A stretch of DNA of 27,259 nt from Lachnospiraceae bacterium (GCA_017430765.1 JAFRMI010000059.1:1-27259); one strand, 5' to 3'; shown: positions 1 through 8,100, counted from the stretch's first letter. The notes: generated by a model from the sequence alone, not told the origin. Program-made: numbers and translations.

Positions 1-146
1 AACAATTTATTATGGAACGAGGTGGATGGTCTGATTCTGGCGTAATGAAAAACGTATACCGTCATGCACTTGCTTCAGAAGAAGATGAGATTAACAAAAC
101 AATATCCTCAAGTTTTACAAAAGTTTTCTTTGAAAATAACATATGA
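1..146 (+). CDS. C-terminal end of a tyrosine-type site-specific integrase (5' part outside window)
   Basis: The frame starting at base 3 is open for 47 codons to a TGA at 144-146. It contains GGWSDSGVMKNVYRHAL, the usual C-terminal box of phage and conjugative-element integrases: the Trp of GGW occupies the His/Trp catalytic position and the Tyr of NVYRHAL is the expected nucleophile. These enzymes recombine attP with attB by forming a 3'-phosphotyrosine intermediate. The R-H-R part of the active site lies outside the window. The gene runs toward the 3' end of the tRNA-Met at 304-377, about 160 bases away, so it is probably the integrase of an element lying to the left and inserted in that tRNA gene. 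The family call is firm; the type of element cannot be told from what is visible. Confidence 0.85.
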   Translation, partial: QFIMERGGWSDSGVMKNVYRHALASEEDEINKTISSSFTKVFFENNI

Positions 147-157
147 ACAAATACTCA

Positions 158-240
158 TGACATCCATCGTGACATCCACACTATGATTTATTGGAATATT
201 TTATTCTTATACGGCATAAATTATTCGTATTAGGAATATT
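158..240. repeat. Short direct repeats between integrase and tRNA (possible integrase arm sites)
   Basis: TGACATCCA occurs at 158-166 and 170-178, exactly 12 bases apart. GGAATATT occurs at 193-200 and 233-240, exactly 40 apart. TTATTCTTAT (201-210) and TTATTCGTAT (221-230) are 20 apart. Tyrosine integrases of phages and conjugative elements bind short direct repeats (arm sites) flanking the crossover core, so this AT-rich strip is a reasonable candidate. The assignment is an inference from position and spacing only. Confidence 0.35.
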
Positions 241-250
241 GCGAAACATG

Positions 251-295
251 AAAAAAGCCTGTAAAATCAAGGTTTTCTTGAAAATACAGGCTTTT
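251..295 (-). terminator. Hairpin terminator, probably of tRNA-Met (bidirectional)
   Basis: Arms 253-263 and 285-295 pair over 11 bases, with a second small stem (267-271 with 277-281) inside the loop. Read on the minus strand the hairpin follows the tRNA and ends in six T. On the plus strand it could also stop transcription from the integrase gene. Confidence 0.7.
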
Positions 296-300
296 CTTAA

Positions 301-325
301 AAGTAGCGAGAGGGGGACTTGAACC
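301..325. other. Possible attachment-site half at the 3' end of tRNA-Met
   Basis: Integrases that use tRNA genes usually recombine within the 3' half of the tRNA, leaving the integrase gene next to the reconstituted tRNA end. Here an integrase tail faces the 3' end of a tRNA and that end lacks an encoded CCA. The exact core cannot be set without the other att copy, which is not in the window. Confidence 0.35.
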
Positions 326-377
326 CTCGACACCGCGGGTATGAACCGCGTGCTCTAGCCAGCTGAGCTACCTCGCC
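304..377 (-). tRNA. tRNA-Met (CAT), elongator type
   Basis: The minus strand folds as a 74-nt cloverleaf: acceptor GGCGAGG with TCTCGCT (G-T pairs at both ends), a D arm with GCTC/GAGC, anticodon stem CGCGG/CCGCG around the loop TTCATAC (anticodon CAT), and a T loop TTCAAGT. The G1-T72 acceptor pair and the absence of the three G-C pairs of initiator tRNA in the anticodon stem indicate elongator methionine tRNA. A tRNA-Ile with lysidine-modified CAT is the alternative, less likely from the overall similarity to Firmicutes elongator tRNA-Met. CCA is not encoded. One T-stem pair appears mismatched (A50-C64). Confidence 0.9.
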
Positions 378-405
378 TTACGCAATCATTTTTGACTGCC
401 CGATT

Positions 406-435
406 AGTATACTAAAGACTCTCACTTCTTGTCAA
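406..435 (-). promoter_or_regulatory. Sigma-A promoter of tRNA-Met
   Basis: On the minus strand a perfect -35 TTGACA (430-435) is followed by an 18-base spacer and -10 TATACT (406-411), about 29 bases upstream of the tRNA 5' end. Confidence 0.75.
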
Positions 436-524
436 GCATGAATCCTGCAGAAATAAGGAGAAATATGGGGGAATAAAGAAGAACCGCAGGAAGCGGAGGG
501 TCGTGTTCCATTCGGCATCTTTCT

Positions 525-1259
525 CTAGAAGATCATGCAGAGAATAGACATAGTACCCTCGTTTCTGGTGTTCACAAATTCGGCTCTCACAGTATACGTT
601 TTGCCCTTCTTCATAGCCGGTATACGGATCTTCGCGGATGCGAGTGCCCGTCCTTCTACCTTATATGTTTTTTCTGTCCGGTTATCCTCAAAAGAAGCTG
701 AAGTCACAACCCATCCGGCCGCAGGCACGATATTCAGATTTCCGGCTTTTGCGCTCTTTTTCAATTCGTAACTGACCATGCTGTCTTTGGCGAACAGTTT
801 TTTCAGGTTCGTTCCTCCAACACCCGAAAACCGCATGGATTTGACAGGGTTGCTGTATTTTAAAACAGAGATCTCTGTTTTATATGTCTTTCCGTCTACT
901 TTAAAGGAGATCGTCGATTTTCCGGTTTTCTTTGCGGATAACTCGAGATGCAGAGAAGAATCAAAGCTGTCCGGCAGCTTCCCGCTCTTCGAAAAGATAT
1001 CGGTGGTCTTTGCATCCGTGCGGGTCGCTCCGTCCACGCGGATGACAGATTTATTACTGCTTTTAATCTTTGTTACTTTCTGTTTTCTGTTGAAACCGCT
1101 GATATCAATCGGTACGTAGGCGCCTCTGGATGGTTTTGAAGACATATAGACCGTCTGCTTTGCCGGAAGTTCGATCTCCGCAAGAACCGGGTGTGACACT
1201 GTTAATAAGAGCAACGCAGCTGTGACAGCAGCAATAAATGACTTGCTTAGTCTGCCCAT
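525..1259 (-). CDS. Small secreted protein with bacterial Ig-like (BIG2-like) region
   Basis: 244 aa. The N-terminus is a standard Sec signal peptide: basic MGRLSKS, a hydrophobic stretch at about 8-25, and a probable cleavage site after VLA (about residue 27). There is no lipobox cysteine, sortase motif or membrane anchor, so the mature protein should be released or held non-covalently at the wall. Residues about 30-135 have the look of an Ig-like repeat (SSNKSVIRVDG, then KKTGKSTISFKVDGKTYK), typical of surface adhesins and wall proteins. Residues 140-244 are a second beta-rich segment I do not recognise. The mature part is basic. The start is supported by AGGAAAGG about 10 bases upstream. 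It is the first chromosomal gene beyond the tRNA with the integrated element; whether it arrived with an older insertion cannot be told. Function unknown. Confidence 0.75.
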   Translation of the reverse strand: MGRLSKSFIAAVTAALLLLTVSHPVLAEIELPAKQTVYMSSKPSRGAYVPIDISGFNRKQKVTKIKSSNKSVIRVDGATRTDAKTTDIFSKSGKLPDSFDSSLHLELSAKKTGKSTISFKVDGKTYKTEISVLKYSNPVKSMRFSGVGGTNLKKLFAKDSMVSYELKKSAKAGNLNIVPAAGWVVTSASFEDNRTEKTYKVEGRALASAKIRIPAMKKGKTYTVRAEFVNTRNEGTMSILCMIF

Positions 1260-1371
1260 TTTCTAATTAATCCTTTCCTGTTGAAAAAGGGTCATGGAAA
1301 CATATACCATGACCTATTGATCATTAACACCTTATTCCAGCAGCGGCTGCAATCCGTCAGAGGCTTTTGGC

Positions 1372-1420
1372 CCAAAGAAACGTGAGCCAACGGGGTCTGT
1401 ACCCCGCTGACTCACTTTGG
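1372..1420. repeat. Stem-loop repeat 1 of the intergenic cluster
   Basis: Outer arms 1372-1377 (CCAAAG) and 1415-1420 (CTTTGG) enclose GTGAGCCA (1382-1389) facing TGACTCAC (1408-1415, one mismatch). An inner perfect hairpin CGGGGT-CTGT-ACCCCG spans 1391-1406. It shares the TGACTCA-type boundary with the repeats at 1432-1500. There is no T-run, so it does not look like a simple terminator. Confidence 0.6.
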
Positions 1421-1431
1421 TAAAATGCGTC

Positions 1432-1500
1432 CAATCAGAACCGTCCACTCTGACTTATTACATACAATGAGTCAATCAGAACCGTCCCCTCTGACTCATT
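1432..1500. repeat. Two 28-bp direct repeats, the second inside a TGACTCA hairpin
   Basis: The blocks 1432-1459 and 1473-1500 are 26/28 identical and begin CAATCAGAACCGTCC. The second is enclosed by ATGAGTCA (1467-1474) and TGACTCAT (1492-1499), an 8-bp perfect stem; the first has a decayed version of the same stem. This copy lies right after the purL stop codon on the minus strand. The pattern resembles REP-like intergenic repeats; whether other copies exist in the genome cannot be seen here. Confidence 0.7.
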
Positions 1501-1503
1501 TTG

Positions 1504-4500
1504 TCAGCTGAAATACTTCACGCCTGATGCAAACACCTTCATATCCTGCTCGCCGTAGATGTTGACAGCGACGCCGTTTCCGCGGCGCTCCACATGAGCC
1601 ATCTTTCCGTAGACGCGGCCGTCCGGAGACGTGATGCCCTCAATCGCGCGGTACGAGCCGTTTACGTTCCACTCCTCGTCCATCGACACACGGCCTTCTG
1701 TGTCACAGTAAACCGTTGCAATCTGCCCGTTTTCAGCGAGCCGGTCAAGCCACGTCTCCGGCGCGACAAACCGTCCCTCCCCGTGCGACGCCGGTGTGAC
1801 GTAGACGCCCCCGAGCTCTGCGCCGGCAAGCCACGGCGACTTGTTCGAGACGACCTTCGTATAGACCATCTTTGAAATATGCCGTCCGATCGTGTTGAAT
1901 GTCAGGGTCGGCGAATCCTCCGTCTGTCCGGTGATATGGCCGCCCGGCACAAGCCCCAGCTTAATGAGTGCCTGGAAACCGTTGCAGATTCCAAGAGCCA
2001 GACCGTCTCTTTCTGAGAGAAGCTTCTCCACTTCCTCCCGGATCGCCTCGTTCTGGAACGCGGTCGCGAAGAACTTCGCCGAACCGTCCGGCTCATCGCC
2101 CGCCGAGAAACCGCCCGGGAACATAATGATCTGCGCCTCGCGGATCTCCTTCGCAAATTCCCCGACCGACTCGCGGATATCGAGTTCCGTCAGATTCCGG
2201 AATACGCGCGCCGATACTTTTGCTCCGGCCGCCTCAAACGCACGCGCCGTGTCGTATTCGCAGTTTGTCCCCGGAAATACCGGGATGAACACCTTCGGCT
2301 GCGCGATTTTGTGGCTGCAGACAGCTATATTTTTCGCTGTGTAAAGAGGCATCTCCACCTCCGAAACCTCATCGGAGGAGCGGGTTTTAAAGACGCCGCC
2401 AAGCGTTCCGAGCCAGGATCCGAGCGCCTCCGCAAGTGGCAGCTGTGCGTTCCCGTAGGAAAATGCATCCACTCCCAGAACTTCCCCGATCAGTGTATAC
2501 GTGGAGGCAAGATTCTGCACCTGCCCGTCACGCACCTCGCAGACGAAATCCGCGGGATTGCGGGAGAAGAAGTCCACCGGGCTCAGATTGTGCTCGATCT
2601 TAATGCCGAGCCTGTTTCCGAAGGCCATCTTGCTGACAGCCTCGCAGATTCCGCCCTTACCGGTCACGTATGCGGACACGATGCGGCCGGCCGCGATGTC
2701 TTCATGAAGCTTCCTGCAGGTCGAAAGAACGCCTTCATAATCCGGAAGGTCATATCCGCTCTTCGGCATCCGGATCCAGACAAGCCGGTTTCCCGCCGCC
2801 TTCAGTTCGGGCGTAATGATCTCCGGCAGTTTTGCGGTATCCACTGCGAATGAGACCAGGGTCGGCGGCACATCGATCTCTTCAAATGTACCCGACATGG
2901 AGTCTTTCCCTCCGATTGAGGGAAGCGAAAGCCCGATCTGCGCCGCATACGCACCGAGCAGCGCAGAGAAAGGCTGGCTCCACCGTTCCGGGTCCCCGCT
3001 CATCTTGCGGAAGTATTCCTGGAATGTAAAGTGGATCTTCGACACATCTCCGCCCGCTGCGGCGATCTTCGCCACAGAAGAGGTGACGGCCCAGGCCGCT
3101 CCGTGATACGGGCTCCAGGAGGAAATCTCCGGGTCAAAGCCAAAACTCATCATGGTGACGGTCTGCGTCTCTCCGTTCTGTACCGGAACCTTGGCCACCA
3201 TGGCCTGCGTTTCAGTCAGCTGGTATTTCCCGCCGTACGGCATATAGACGGAACCTGCCCCGATGGAACTGTCGAACATCTCAACGAGGCCCTTCTGGGA
3301 GCAGACGTTGAGGTCCGCAAGTGTGCGAAGCCACTTCTCCCGCACAGCGCTTCCGTCCCCGAGATCCGTGATTTCGGTATCCGGAGCGAGCGCTGATTCA
3401 GCGGCGTCCGGAATCGACACATACACATCCGTCTCCTGGTGCGCCCCGTTTGTGTCGAGGACCGCGCGGGTGATATTGACGATTTCTTTGCCGCGCCAGG
3501 TCAGAATGAGGCGCGGTTCCTCTGTCACGACGGCGACCGGCGTCGCTTCCAGATTCTCCGACTGCGCATATGCCAGGAATGTATCCACATCTTTCGGATC
3601 GACGACGACCGCCATCCGCTCCTGGGATTCGGAGATCGCAAGCTCGGTCCCGTCGAGACCGGCGTATTTCTTCGGAACCTTGTCGAGATCGACAAGAAGT
3701 CCTGCCGCCAGTTCCCCGATCGCGACAGAGACGCCGCCGGCTCCGAAATCGTTGCATTTTTTAATCAGATGCGCCACCTCTTCCCTGCGGAAGAGTCTCT
3801 GGAGTTTTCTCTCCGTGGGTGCATTTCCCTTCTGCACCTCGGCGCCGCAGGTATTCGTCGATTCCGTGTTGTGCGCCTTGCTGGACCCCGTCGCGCCGCC
3901 GATCCCGTCGCGTCCGGTTCTGCCGCCCAGTAGAATGATGACGTCTCCCGGATCGGATGTCTCGCGGATTACGGCTCTCCGCGGAGCCGCGGCGATGACC
4001 GCGCCGATCTCCATGCGCTTCGCGACATAGTCAGGGTGGTAGATCTCCTTCACATAACCCGTCGCCAGGCCGATCTGGTTGCCATAAGAGCTGTAGCCGT
4101 GCGCGGCTTCCCGCACAAGCTTTTTCTGGGGAAGCTTCCCGGGAAGCGTCTCCGAGAGCGGCTTCGTCGGATTCGCGGCTCCCGTCACGCGCATCGCCTG
4201 ATAGACATAGGTCCTGCCGGAAAGAGGATCGCGGATCGCGCCTCCCAGACACGTGGCTGCTCCGCCGAAGGGTTCAATCTCGGTCGGATGGTTGTGGGTC
4301 TCGTTCTTGAAATTGATCAGCCACTCCTCTTCCTCCCCGTTAACATCCACGGGAACCACGATGGAGCAGGCGTTGATCTCGTCCGACTCCTCCTGGTCCG
4401 TCAGTCTGCCCTCGGCCTTCAGCTTCTTAGCGCCGAGAATCGCGAGATCCATGAGGCACACGAACTTGTCGCTCCGCCCGGCGTAGAGGACATCCCGGTC

Positions 4501-5271
4501 CGCCAGATACTGTTTGAATGTATCCTCGATCGGCGCGCGGAGTTCCCCGTCGCCGAACGTCACGTTCATGAGCTCCGTCGAAAATGTAGTGTGCCTGCAG
4601 TGGTCGGACCAGTACGTATCCAGCACGCGGATCTCCGTGATCGTCGGATCCCGCTTCTCCTCTCCGGCAAAATGCTCCTGGATAAACCGGAAATCCGCAT
4701 AGGTCATGGCAAGTCCCAAAGAATCGTAGAGTACTTTAAGCGGCTCATCCTCCATCGCCGCAAACCCCGTTAAGATCTCCACATCATCCGCCTCGGGAAA
4801 TGCGTCCGCCAAAGTCTCCGGCTTTTCTTCTCCGGTCACGCGGGAATCCACGGGATTCACGCAGTAGGCGATGATCTTCTGCAGATCTTCCTCCCCGATC
4901 TCCCCGCTGATGAGATACGTCACGGCTGTGTGAACGACCGGATTCTCCTTCTCACTCAGAAAGCGGATACACTGTTCCGCCGAATCCGCCCTCTGATCAA
5001 ACTGGCCGGGCAGATACTCCACTGAAAAAACCTTTGCCCCGGGCGCGTCCGGAAGCACCTCTTCATAGAGGTCATCCACCGGCGGTTCGGCAAATACGGT
5101 CCGGCATGCCGTCTTATAGACCGCATCCGAGATATTCTCCACATCATACCGGATCAGGATCCGGACATCCGTGACCTCCATAAGGCCCAGATAATGGCGG
5201 ATCTCGTGGCGCAGATCCTTCGCTGCCCCCGCATACGCTGCCTTCTTCTCCACGTAGACTCTTCTGACCAT
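1504..5271 (-). CDS. purL: Phosphoribosylformylglycinamidine synthase, single-chain (PurL with fused glutaminase)
   Basis: 1255 aa, the size of the large PurL form. It makes FGAM from FGAR, glutamine and ATP in purine synthesis in the cytosol. An N-terminal PurS-like region (about 1-150) is followed by two AIRS-type synthase halves with the signature WSDHCRHTTF at 221-230 and the FKNETHNHPTEIEPFGG loop further on. The C-terminal class I glutaminase begins at FPGTNCEYDTARAFEAAGAK, with the catalytic Cys near 1096 in GICNGFQ and the His/Glu pair near 1226/1228 in MAHVERR. All key motifs are present. The start has AAAGGAGG seven bases upstream. It is a single gene, not in a pur operon here: the neighbours are a helicase 190 bases upstream and a repeat cluster directly downstream. 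Confidence 0.97.
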   Translation of the reverse strand: MVRRVYVEKKAAYAGAAKDLRHEIRHYLGLMEVTDVRILIRYDVENISDAVYKTACRTVFAEPPVDDLYEEVLPDAPGAKVFSVEYLPGQFDQRADSAEQCIRFLSEKENPVVHTAVTYLISGEIGEEDLQKIIAYCVNPVDSRVTGEEKPETLADAFPEADDVEILTGFAAMEDEPLKVLYDSLGLAMTYADFRFIQEHFAGEEKRDPTITEIRVLDTYWSDHCRHTTFSTELMNVTFGDGELRAPIEDTFKQYLADRDVLYAGRSDKFVCLMDLAILGAKKLKAEGRLTDQEESDEINACSIVVPVDVNGEEEEWLINFKNETHNHPTEIEPFGGAATCLGGAIRDPLSGRTYVYQAMRVTGAANPTKPLSETLPGKLPQKKLVREAAHGYSSYGNQIGLATGYVKEIYHPDYVAKRMEIGAVIAAAPRRAVIRETSDPGDVIILLGGRTGRDGIGGATGSSKAHNTESTNTCGAEVQKGNAPTERKLQRLFRREEVAHLIKKCNDFGAGGVSVAIGELAAGLLVDLDKVPKKYAGLDGTELAISESQERMAVVVDPKDVDTFLAYAQSENLEATPVAVVTEEPRLILTWRGKEIVNITRAVLDTNGAHQETDVYVSIPDAAESALAPDTEITDLGDGSAVREKWLRTLADLNVCSQKGLVEMFDSSIGAGSVYMPYGGKYQLTETQAMVAKVPVQNGETQTVTMMSFGFDPEISSWSPYHGAAWAVTSSVAKIAAAGGDVSKIHFTFQEYFRKMSGDPERWSQPFSALLGAYAAQIGLSLPSIGGKDSMSGTFEEIDVPPTLVSFAVDTAKLPEIITPELKAAGNRLVWIRMPKSGYDLPDYEGVLSTCRKLHEDIAAGRIVSAYVTGKGGICEAVSKMAFGNRLGIKIEHNLSPVDFFSRNPADFVCEVRDGQVQNLASTYTLIGEVLGVDAFSYGNAQLPLAEALGSWLGTLGGVFKTRSSDEVSEVEMPLYTAKNIAVCSHKIAQPKVFIPVFPGTNCEYDTARAFEAAGAKVSARVFRNLTELDIRESVGEFAKEIREAQIIMFPGGFSAGDEPDGSAKFFATAFQNEAIREEVEKLLSERDGLALGICNGFQALIKLGLVPGGHITGQTEDSPTLTFNTIGRHISKMVYTKVVSNKSPWLAGAELGGVYVTPASHGEGRFVAPETWLDRLAENGQIATVYCDTEGRVSMDEEWNVNGSYRAIEGITSPDGRVYGKMAHVERRGNGVAVNIYGEQDMKVFASGVKYFS

Positions 5272-5319
5272 GTGTCCTCCTTTTTTAAAACGCGTCCGTT
5301 GTCTCCTGCATGCATATTC

Positions 5320-5348
5320 ATTATATGCAAAATCCGATTTCTTGAAAA
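5320..5348 (-). promoter_or_regulatory. Candidate promoter of purL
   Basis: Minus-strand -10 TATAAT (5320-5325) is perfect. Seventeen bases upstream lies TTTTCA (5343-5348), a partial -35. It sits about 50 bases before the purL start. I saw no purine riboswitch or clear PurR box in the 190-base gap. Confidence 0.5.
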
Positions 5349-5448
5349 GCTGAAATCCCCGTTCCCGCTCTTCCGCCGGTTCCCCTTAGGAAAAGATTTC
5401 CGGCGTATCCTTCCTTACGAATGAATACTGTTTTACCCGTGTTTCTTT

Positions 5449-5483
5449 AAAAGCAGGCCGGTTAAGCCTCCGGCTTCTCCTGC
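5449..5483 (-). terminator. Possible terminator overlapping the helicase stop codon
   Basis: On the minus strand GCAGG and CCTGC (5479-5483 with 5453-5457) close a stem with an inner CCGG/CCGG pairing, followed by TTTT. The T-run is short and the stem interrupted, so this is a weak call. Confidence 0.35.
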
Positions 5484-7933
5484 CGCACGTTCTCCCAGAA
5501 AGCCGATACCCTGTCCGACACCCCGGACCGTTCCGTGACGGCTGCGTCGCTCCATTCCCTGGGGAAAAGACGCCGGTAGCCCGCAAGCAGAAACCGCTCA
5601 TCGAGAAGCGCGATCACGCCCGTGTCCTCCGCCGTCCGGATGACGCGGCCCGCCGCCTGCTCCACTTTGTTGATCCCGGGGAAGCGGTACGCATAGTCAA
5701 ATCCGCTGCCGCCCGTTTCATCGAAAAAGTGCTTCAGAATTTCTCGCTCGCGGGTGACCTGCGGGATGCCGGCTCCGACTATGACAGCCCCGATGAGCCG
5801 TGTGCCGGTAAGGTCCAGACCCTCCGCAAACATCCCGCCCATCACCGCGAAGGCGACGAGCGGATCTTTCGGATCCTCGTAGAAATTCTCTAAGAAGATC
5901 TCCCGGTCGTCCTCCCGCATGCCGGACATCTGGCAGACATAATTTACATCCGTCTCTCCGTAAAGTTCCCGAAATACACCATATACTTCCCGCATCAGCT
6001 TATAGGACGGGAAGAAAGCGAGATAGTTCCCTGCTTTGCAGACGGCGATACGGTATATGTACTCCGCGATCCGCTCGTTCATCTCCCTCCCGCGCACGGC
6101 GTACCGGGTCGTCACGTCGCTGCCGATGAGAAGCAGCCGCTTCCCCACGTCGAACGGGGACGGCGCGTACACCGCATACGCGTCCTCCTTCACCGTAAGC
6201 AGGCTCTTATAATACCCGATCGGCAGAAGGGTCGCCGAAAAGAGAATCGAGGAGACGCCGCCTTCCAGCGCCTCCGTCAGCCTTGCGGCAGGGTTCACAC
6301 AGAACAGCCGCAGGGAAAAGTTCCCCTCATCCGTCTCACCGGCACAGACCCGGTAATTCTCATCCAGATGTTCCGCTGTATTGAGAAAATGCATCACCTC
6401 AAAATAGAACTCCAGCAGGCTCTCCTTCATTTTCCCGTCCGTGCTCTCCCTGTAAAAGTCCGAAAGTGCGCTCACAAGATGAAGCGCGCCCAGAATAAAC
6501 GGCTGTGCATCGGAAAGCGGAAGCAGAAGATACAGCTTCCCAAGCACTTCGCCGGACGGCTCCGCCTCCACCCGCTTTTTCAGGGCGAGGAACATGGAAT
6601 TGAGTTTTGTGAGGCCTTTCTTAACCTTTGCGCCGGCATCTCCAAGGGAGCGTCTCGCCTCAAGGATGTGTTCCTTTACCAGGTCCGCGCTGTACATATC
6701 GCGGCCGCGTTCGACCAGGTTGTGGGCCTCGTCGATCAGGAAGATGCAGCCGTTTTTGGATGCATTTGCAAAGAAGCGCTGGAGGCGCGCATTGGGATCA
6801 AAGACGTAGTTGTAGTCGCCAAGGACCGCGTCGCACCAGACCGCCAGATCCAGCGTCAGTTCAAACGGGCAGACCATGCACTCCTTCGCACGGAGAAGAA
6901 TCGTCTCCCGGTCATATATTCCGCCGCTTTGCAGCATGTCAAACACAGCGTCCGAGATCCTGTCATAATGCCCCTTCGCGTACGGACAGTCGTCCGGATT
7001 GCACGAGGCTTCCGCCATGGGACAGATCTTCTCGCGCGATGTGATCCGCACCGTACGGAAGTCCAGTCCCCGCTCATCGAGGATGGAAAATGCTTCCATT
7101 CCCACTTTAAGCGTCTCATTTTTAGCCGTGAGATAGAAGATCCGCCCGCCGTGCCCCTCTCCGAGCGCGCGGACGGAGGGGTAGACGCAGCTCATCGTCT
7201 TCCCGACGCCGGTCGGTGCCATAAGAAACAGCTGCTTTCCGTCACGGATCGTGCGGTATACAGCCGCCGTGAGCTTCTGCTGTCCCTCCCGGTACGGAAA
7301 CGGAAATGTCAGCTGTTCCATCGACGCGTTCCGGCTTCTTATGTGATCCATCTGCCACTTCGCCCACCGGTACCATTCCTTCAGGAGATCGTGAAGCCAG
7401 CTTTGCAGGCCGTCACGGCTCCAGACGGAATCAAACCGGGCAATCTCCTCCGTATCCAGATTCGCGTATGTCATGCGGATATGAACTTCCGGGAGATTCT
7501 CCCTTTCAGACAGGATGGCGGCGTAGCATTTCGCCTGCGCGAGATGTACCGGATACGGCTCGGTCAGCGCGGTCACGTCGAGATACATTCCCTTGATCTC
7601 ATCGACCGTGACACATTCCTTCTCCCGGATCACGCCGTCCGCGCGGCCCCACACGGAGATAATGAGGTCTTCGAATTCCTCTTCCGTCTCCAGCGTCACC
7701 TCCGCCTCGTACTCCGGTCCGGCAGCTTTCTGCAGTTTTCTGTGCAGCTTTGCGCCGGCGAGCGCGGCTTCCAGATCGCTTCCCGTCCGCACGCGGCGGT
7801 CGAGATCCCCGCTTCTTAAAAGAAACTCCACGAGGCGGCGCACGGAAATACGGGAGACCGGTTTTGTCTCCCTCTCCAAAACTCTGTCCGCCTGTTCTGT
7901 ATACTGCGCATCCATGTCTACACTATAACACAT
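5462..7933 (-). CDS. XPD/DinG-type Fe-S helicase with N-terminal PD-(D/E)XK nuclease domain
   Basis: 823 aa, probably a DNA repair or processing enzyme of superfamily 2. Residues about 75-140 look like a RecB/Cas4-type nuclease: D99 (GRADG), E112-x-K114 (DEIKG) and the QxxxY motif Q133-AKC-Y137. The helicase follows, with Walker A APTGVGKT at 239-246, DEAH at 401-404 and the motif VI-like QAAGRVIR near the C-terminus. Cysteines 304, 311, 316, 352 and 355 lie between Walker A and DEAH, where XPD and DinG carry a 4Fe-4S cluster. Both activities therefore appear intact. The start is uncertain: neither Met1 nor Met7 (7915) has a good ribosome site, and a TATAGT box lies just before Met7. It stands alone, with no CRISPR genes nearby. 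Confidence 0.9.
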   Translation of the reverse strand: MCYSVDMDAQYTEQADRVLERETKPVSRISVRRLVEFLLRSGDLDRRVRTGSDLEAALAGAKLHRKLQKAAGPEYEAEVTLETEEEFEDLIISVWGRADGVIREKECVTVDEIKGMYLDVTALTEPYPVHLAQAKCYAAILSERENLPEVHIRMTYANLDTEEIARFDSVWSRDGLQSWLHDLLKEWYRWAKWQMDHIRSRNASMEQLTFPFPYREGQQKLTAAVYRTIRDGKQLFLMAPTGVGKTMSCVYPSVRALGEGHGGRIFYLTAKNETLKVGMEAFSILDERGLDFRTVRITSREKICPMAEASCNPDDCPYAKGHYDRISDAVFDMLQSGGIYDRETILLRAKECMVCPFELTLDLAVWCDAVLGDYNYVFDPNARLQRFFANASKNGCIFLIDEAHNLVERGRDMYSADLVKEHILEARRSLGDAGAKVKKGLTKLNSMFLALKKRVEAEPSGEVLGKLYLLLPLSDAQPFILGALHLVSALSDFYRESTDGKMKESLLEFYFEVMHFLNTAEHLDENYRVCAGETDEGNFSLRLFCVNPAARLTEALEGGVSSILFSATLLPIGYYKSLLTVKEDAYAVYAPSPFDVGKRLLLIGSDVTTRYAVRGREMNERIAEYIYRIAVCKAGNYLAFFPSYKLMREVYGVFRELYGETDVNYVCQMSGMREDDREIFLENFYEDPKDPLVAFAVMGGMFAEGLDLTGTRLIGAVIVGAGIPQVTREREILKHFFDETGGSGFDYAYRFPGINKVEQAAGRVIRTAEDTGVIALLDERFLLAGYRRLFPREWSDAAVTERSGVSDRVSAFWENVRQEKPEA

Positions 7934-8027
7934 TCAAGGACTTCATAGTGAACTGCTGCGCCGTGTCCGTCCGCCTTGCCCGTAAACGTACGAAACCGGC
8001 CGCCTATGAGGGGTGACGACCGGTCCG

Positions 8028-8048
8028 AAAATCAACACTGTGTGTTGA
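8028..8048 (-). terminator. Hairpin terminator downstream of the NYN/LOTUS gene
   Basis: A perfect 7-bp stem, TCAACAC (8032-8038) with GTGTTGA (8042-8048), has a 3-base loop and is followed on the minus strand by TTTT. It is about 100 bases beyond the stop codon at 8146. Confidence 0.5.
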
Positions 8049-8061
8049 CTCTTGAAAAGAT

Positions 8062-8100
8062 GTGCTTTTGAGCACGCACCCAGTTTAATATAAATTGGGT
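8062..8100. repeat. Two further stem-loops 3' of the NYN/LOTUS gene
   Basis: GTGC-TTTTGA-GCAC lies at 8062-8075. A 10-bp stem with one G-T pair and a 3-base loop lies at 8078-8100 (ACCCAGTTTA facing TAAATTGGGT). Together with the terminator hairpin they make three stem-loops within 70 bases in the 3' region of the gene ending at 8146. Confidence 0.55.

Noticed and set aside
3263..4773. Two plus-strand open frames of about 250 codons opposite purL
   Set aside because: Both are antisense shadows of a highly conserved enzyme, and their compositions look non-coding.
6368..7819. A 483-codon open frame on the plus strand opposite the helicase gene
   Set aside because: Antisense to a gene with all catalytic motifs; the translation is rich in Arg, His and Leu with no domain.
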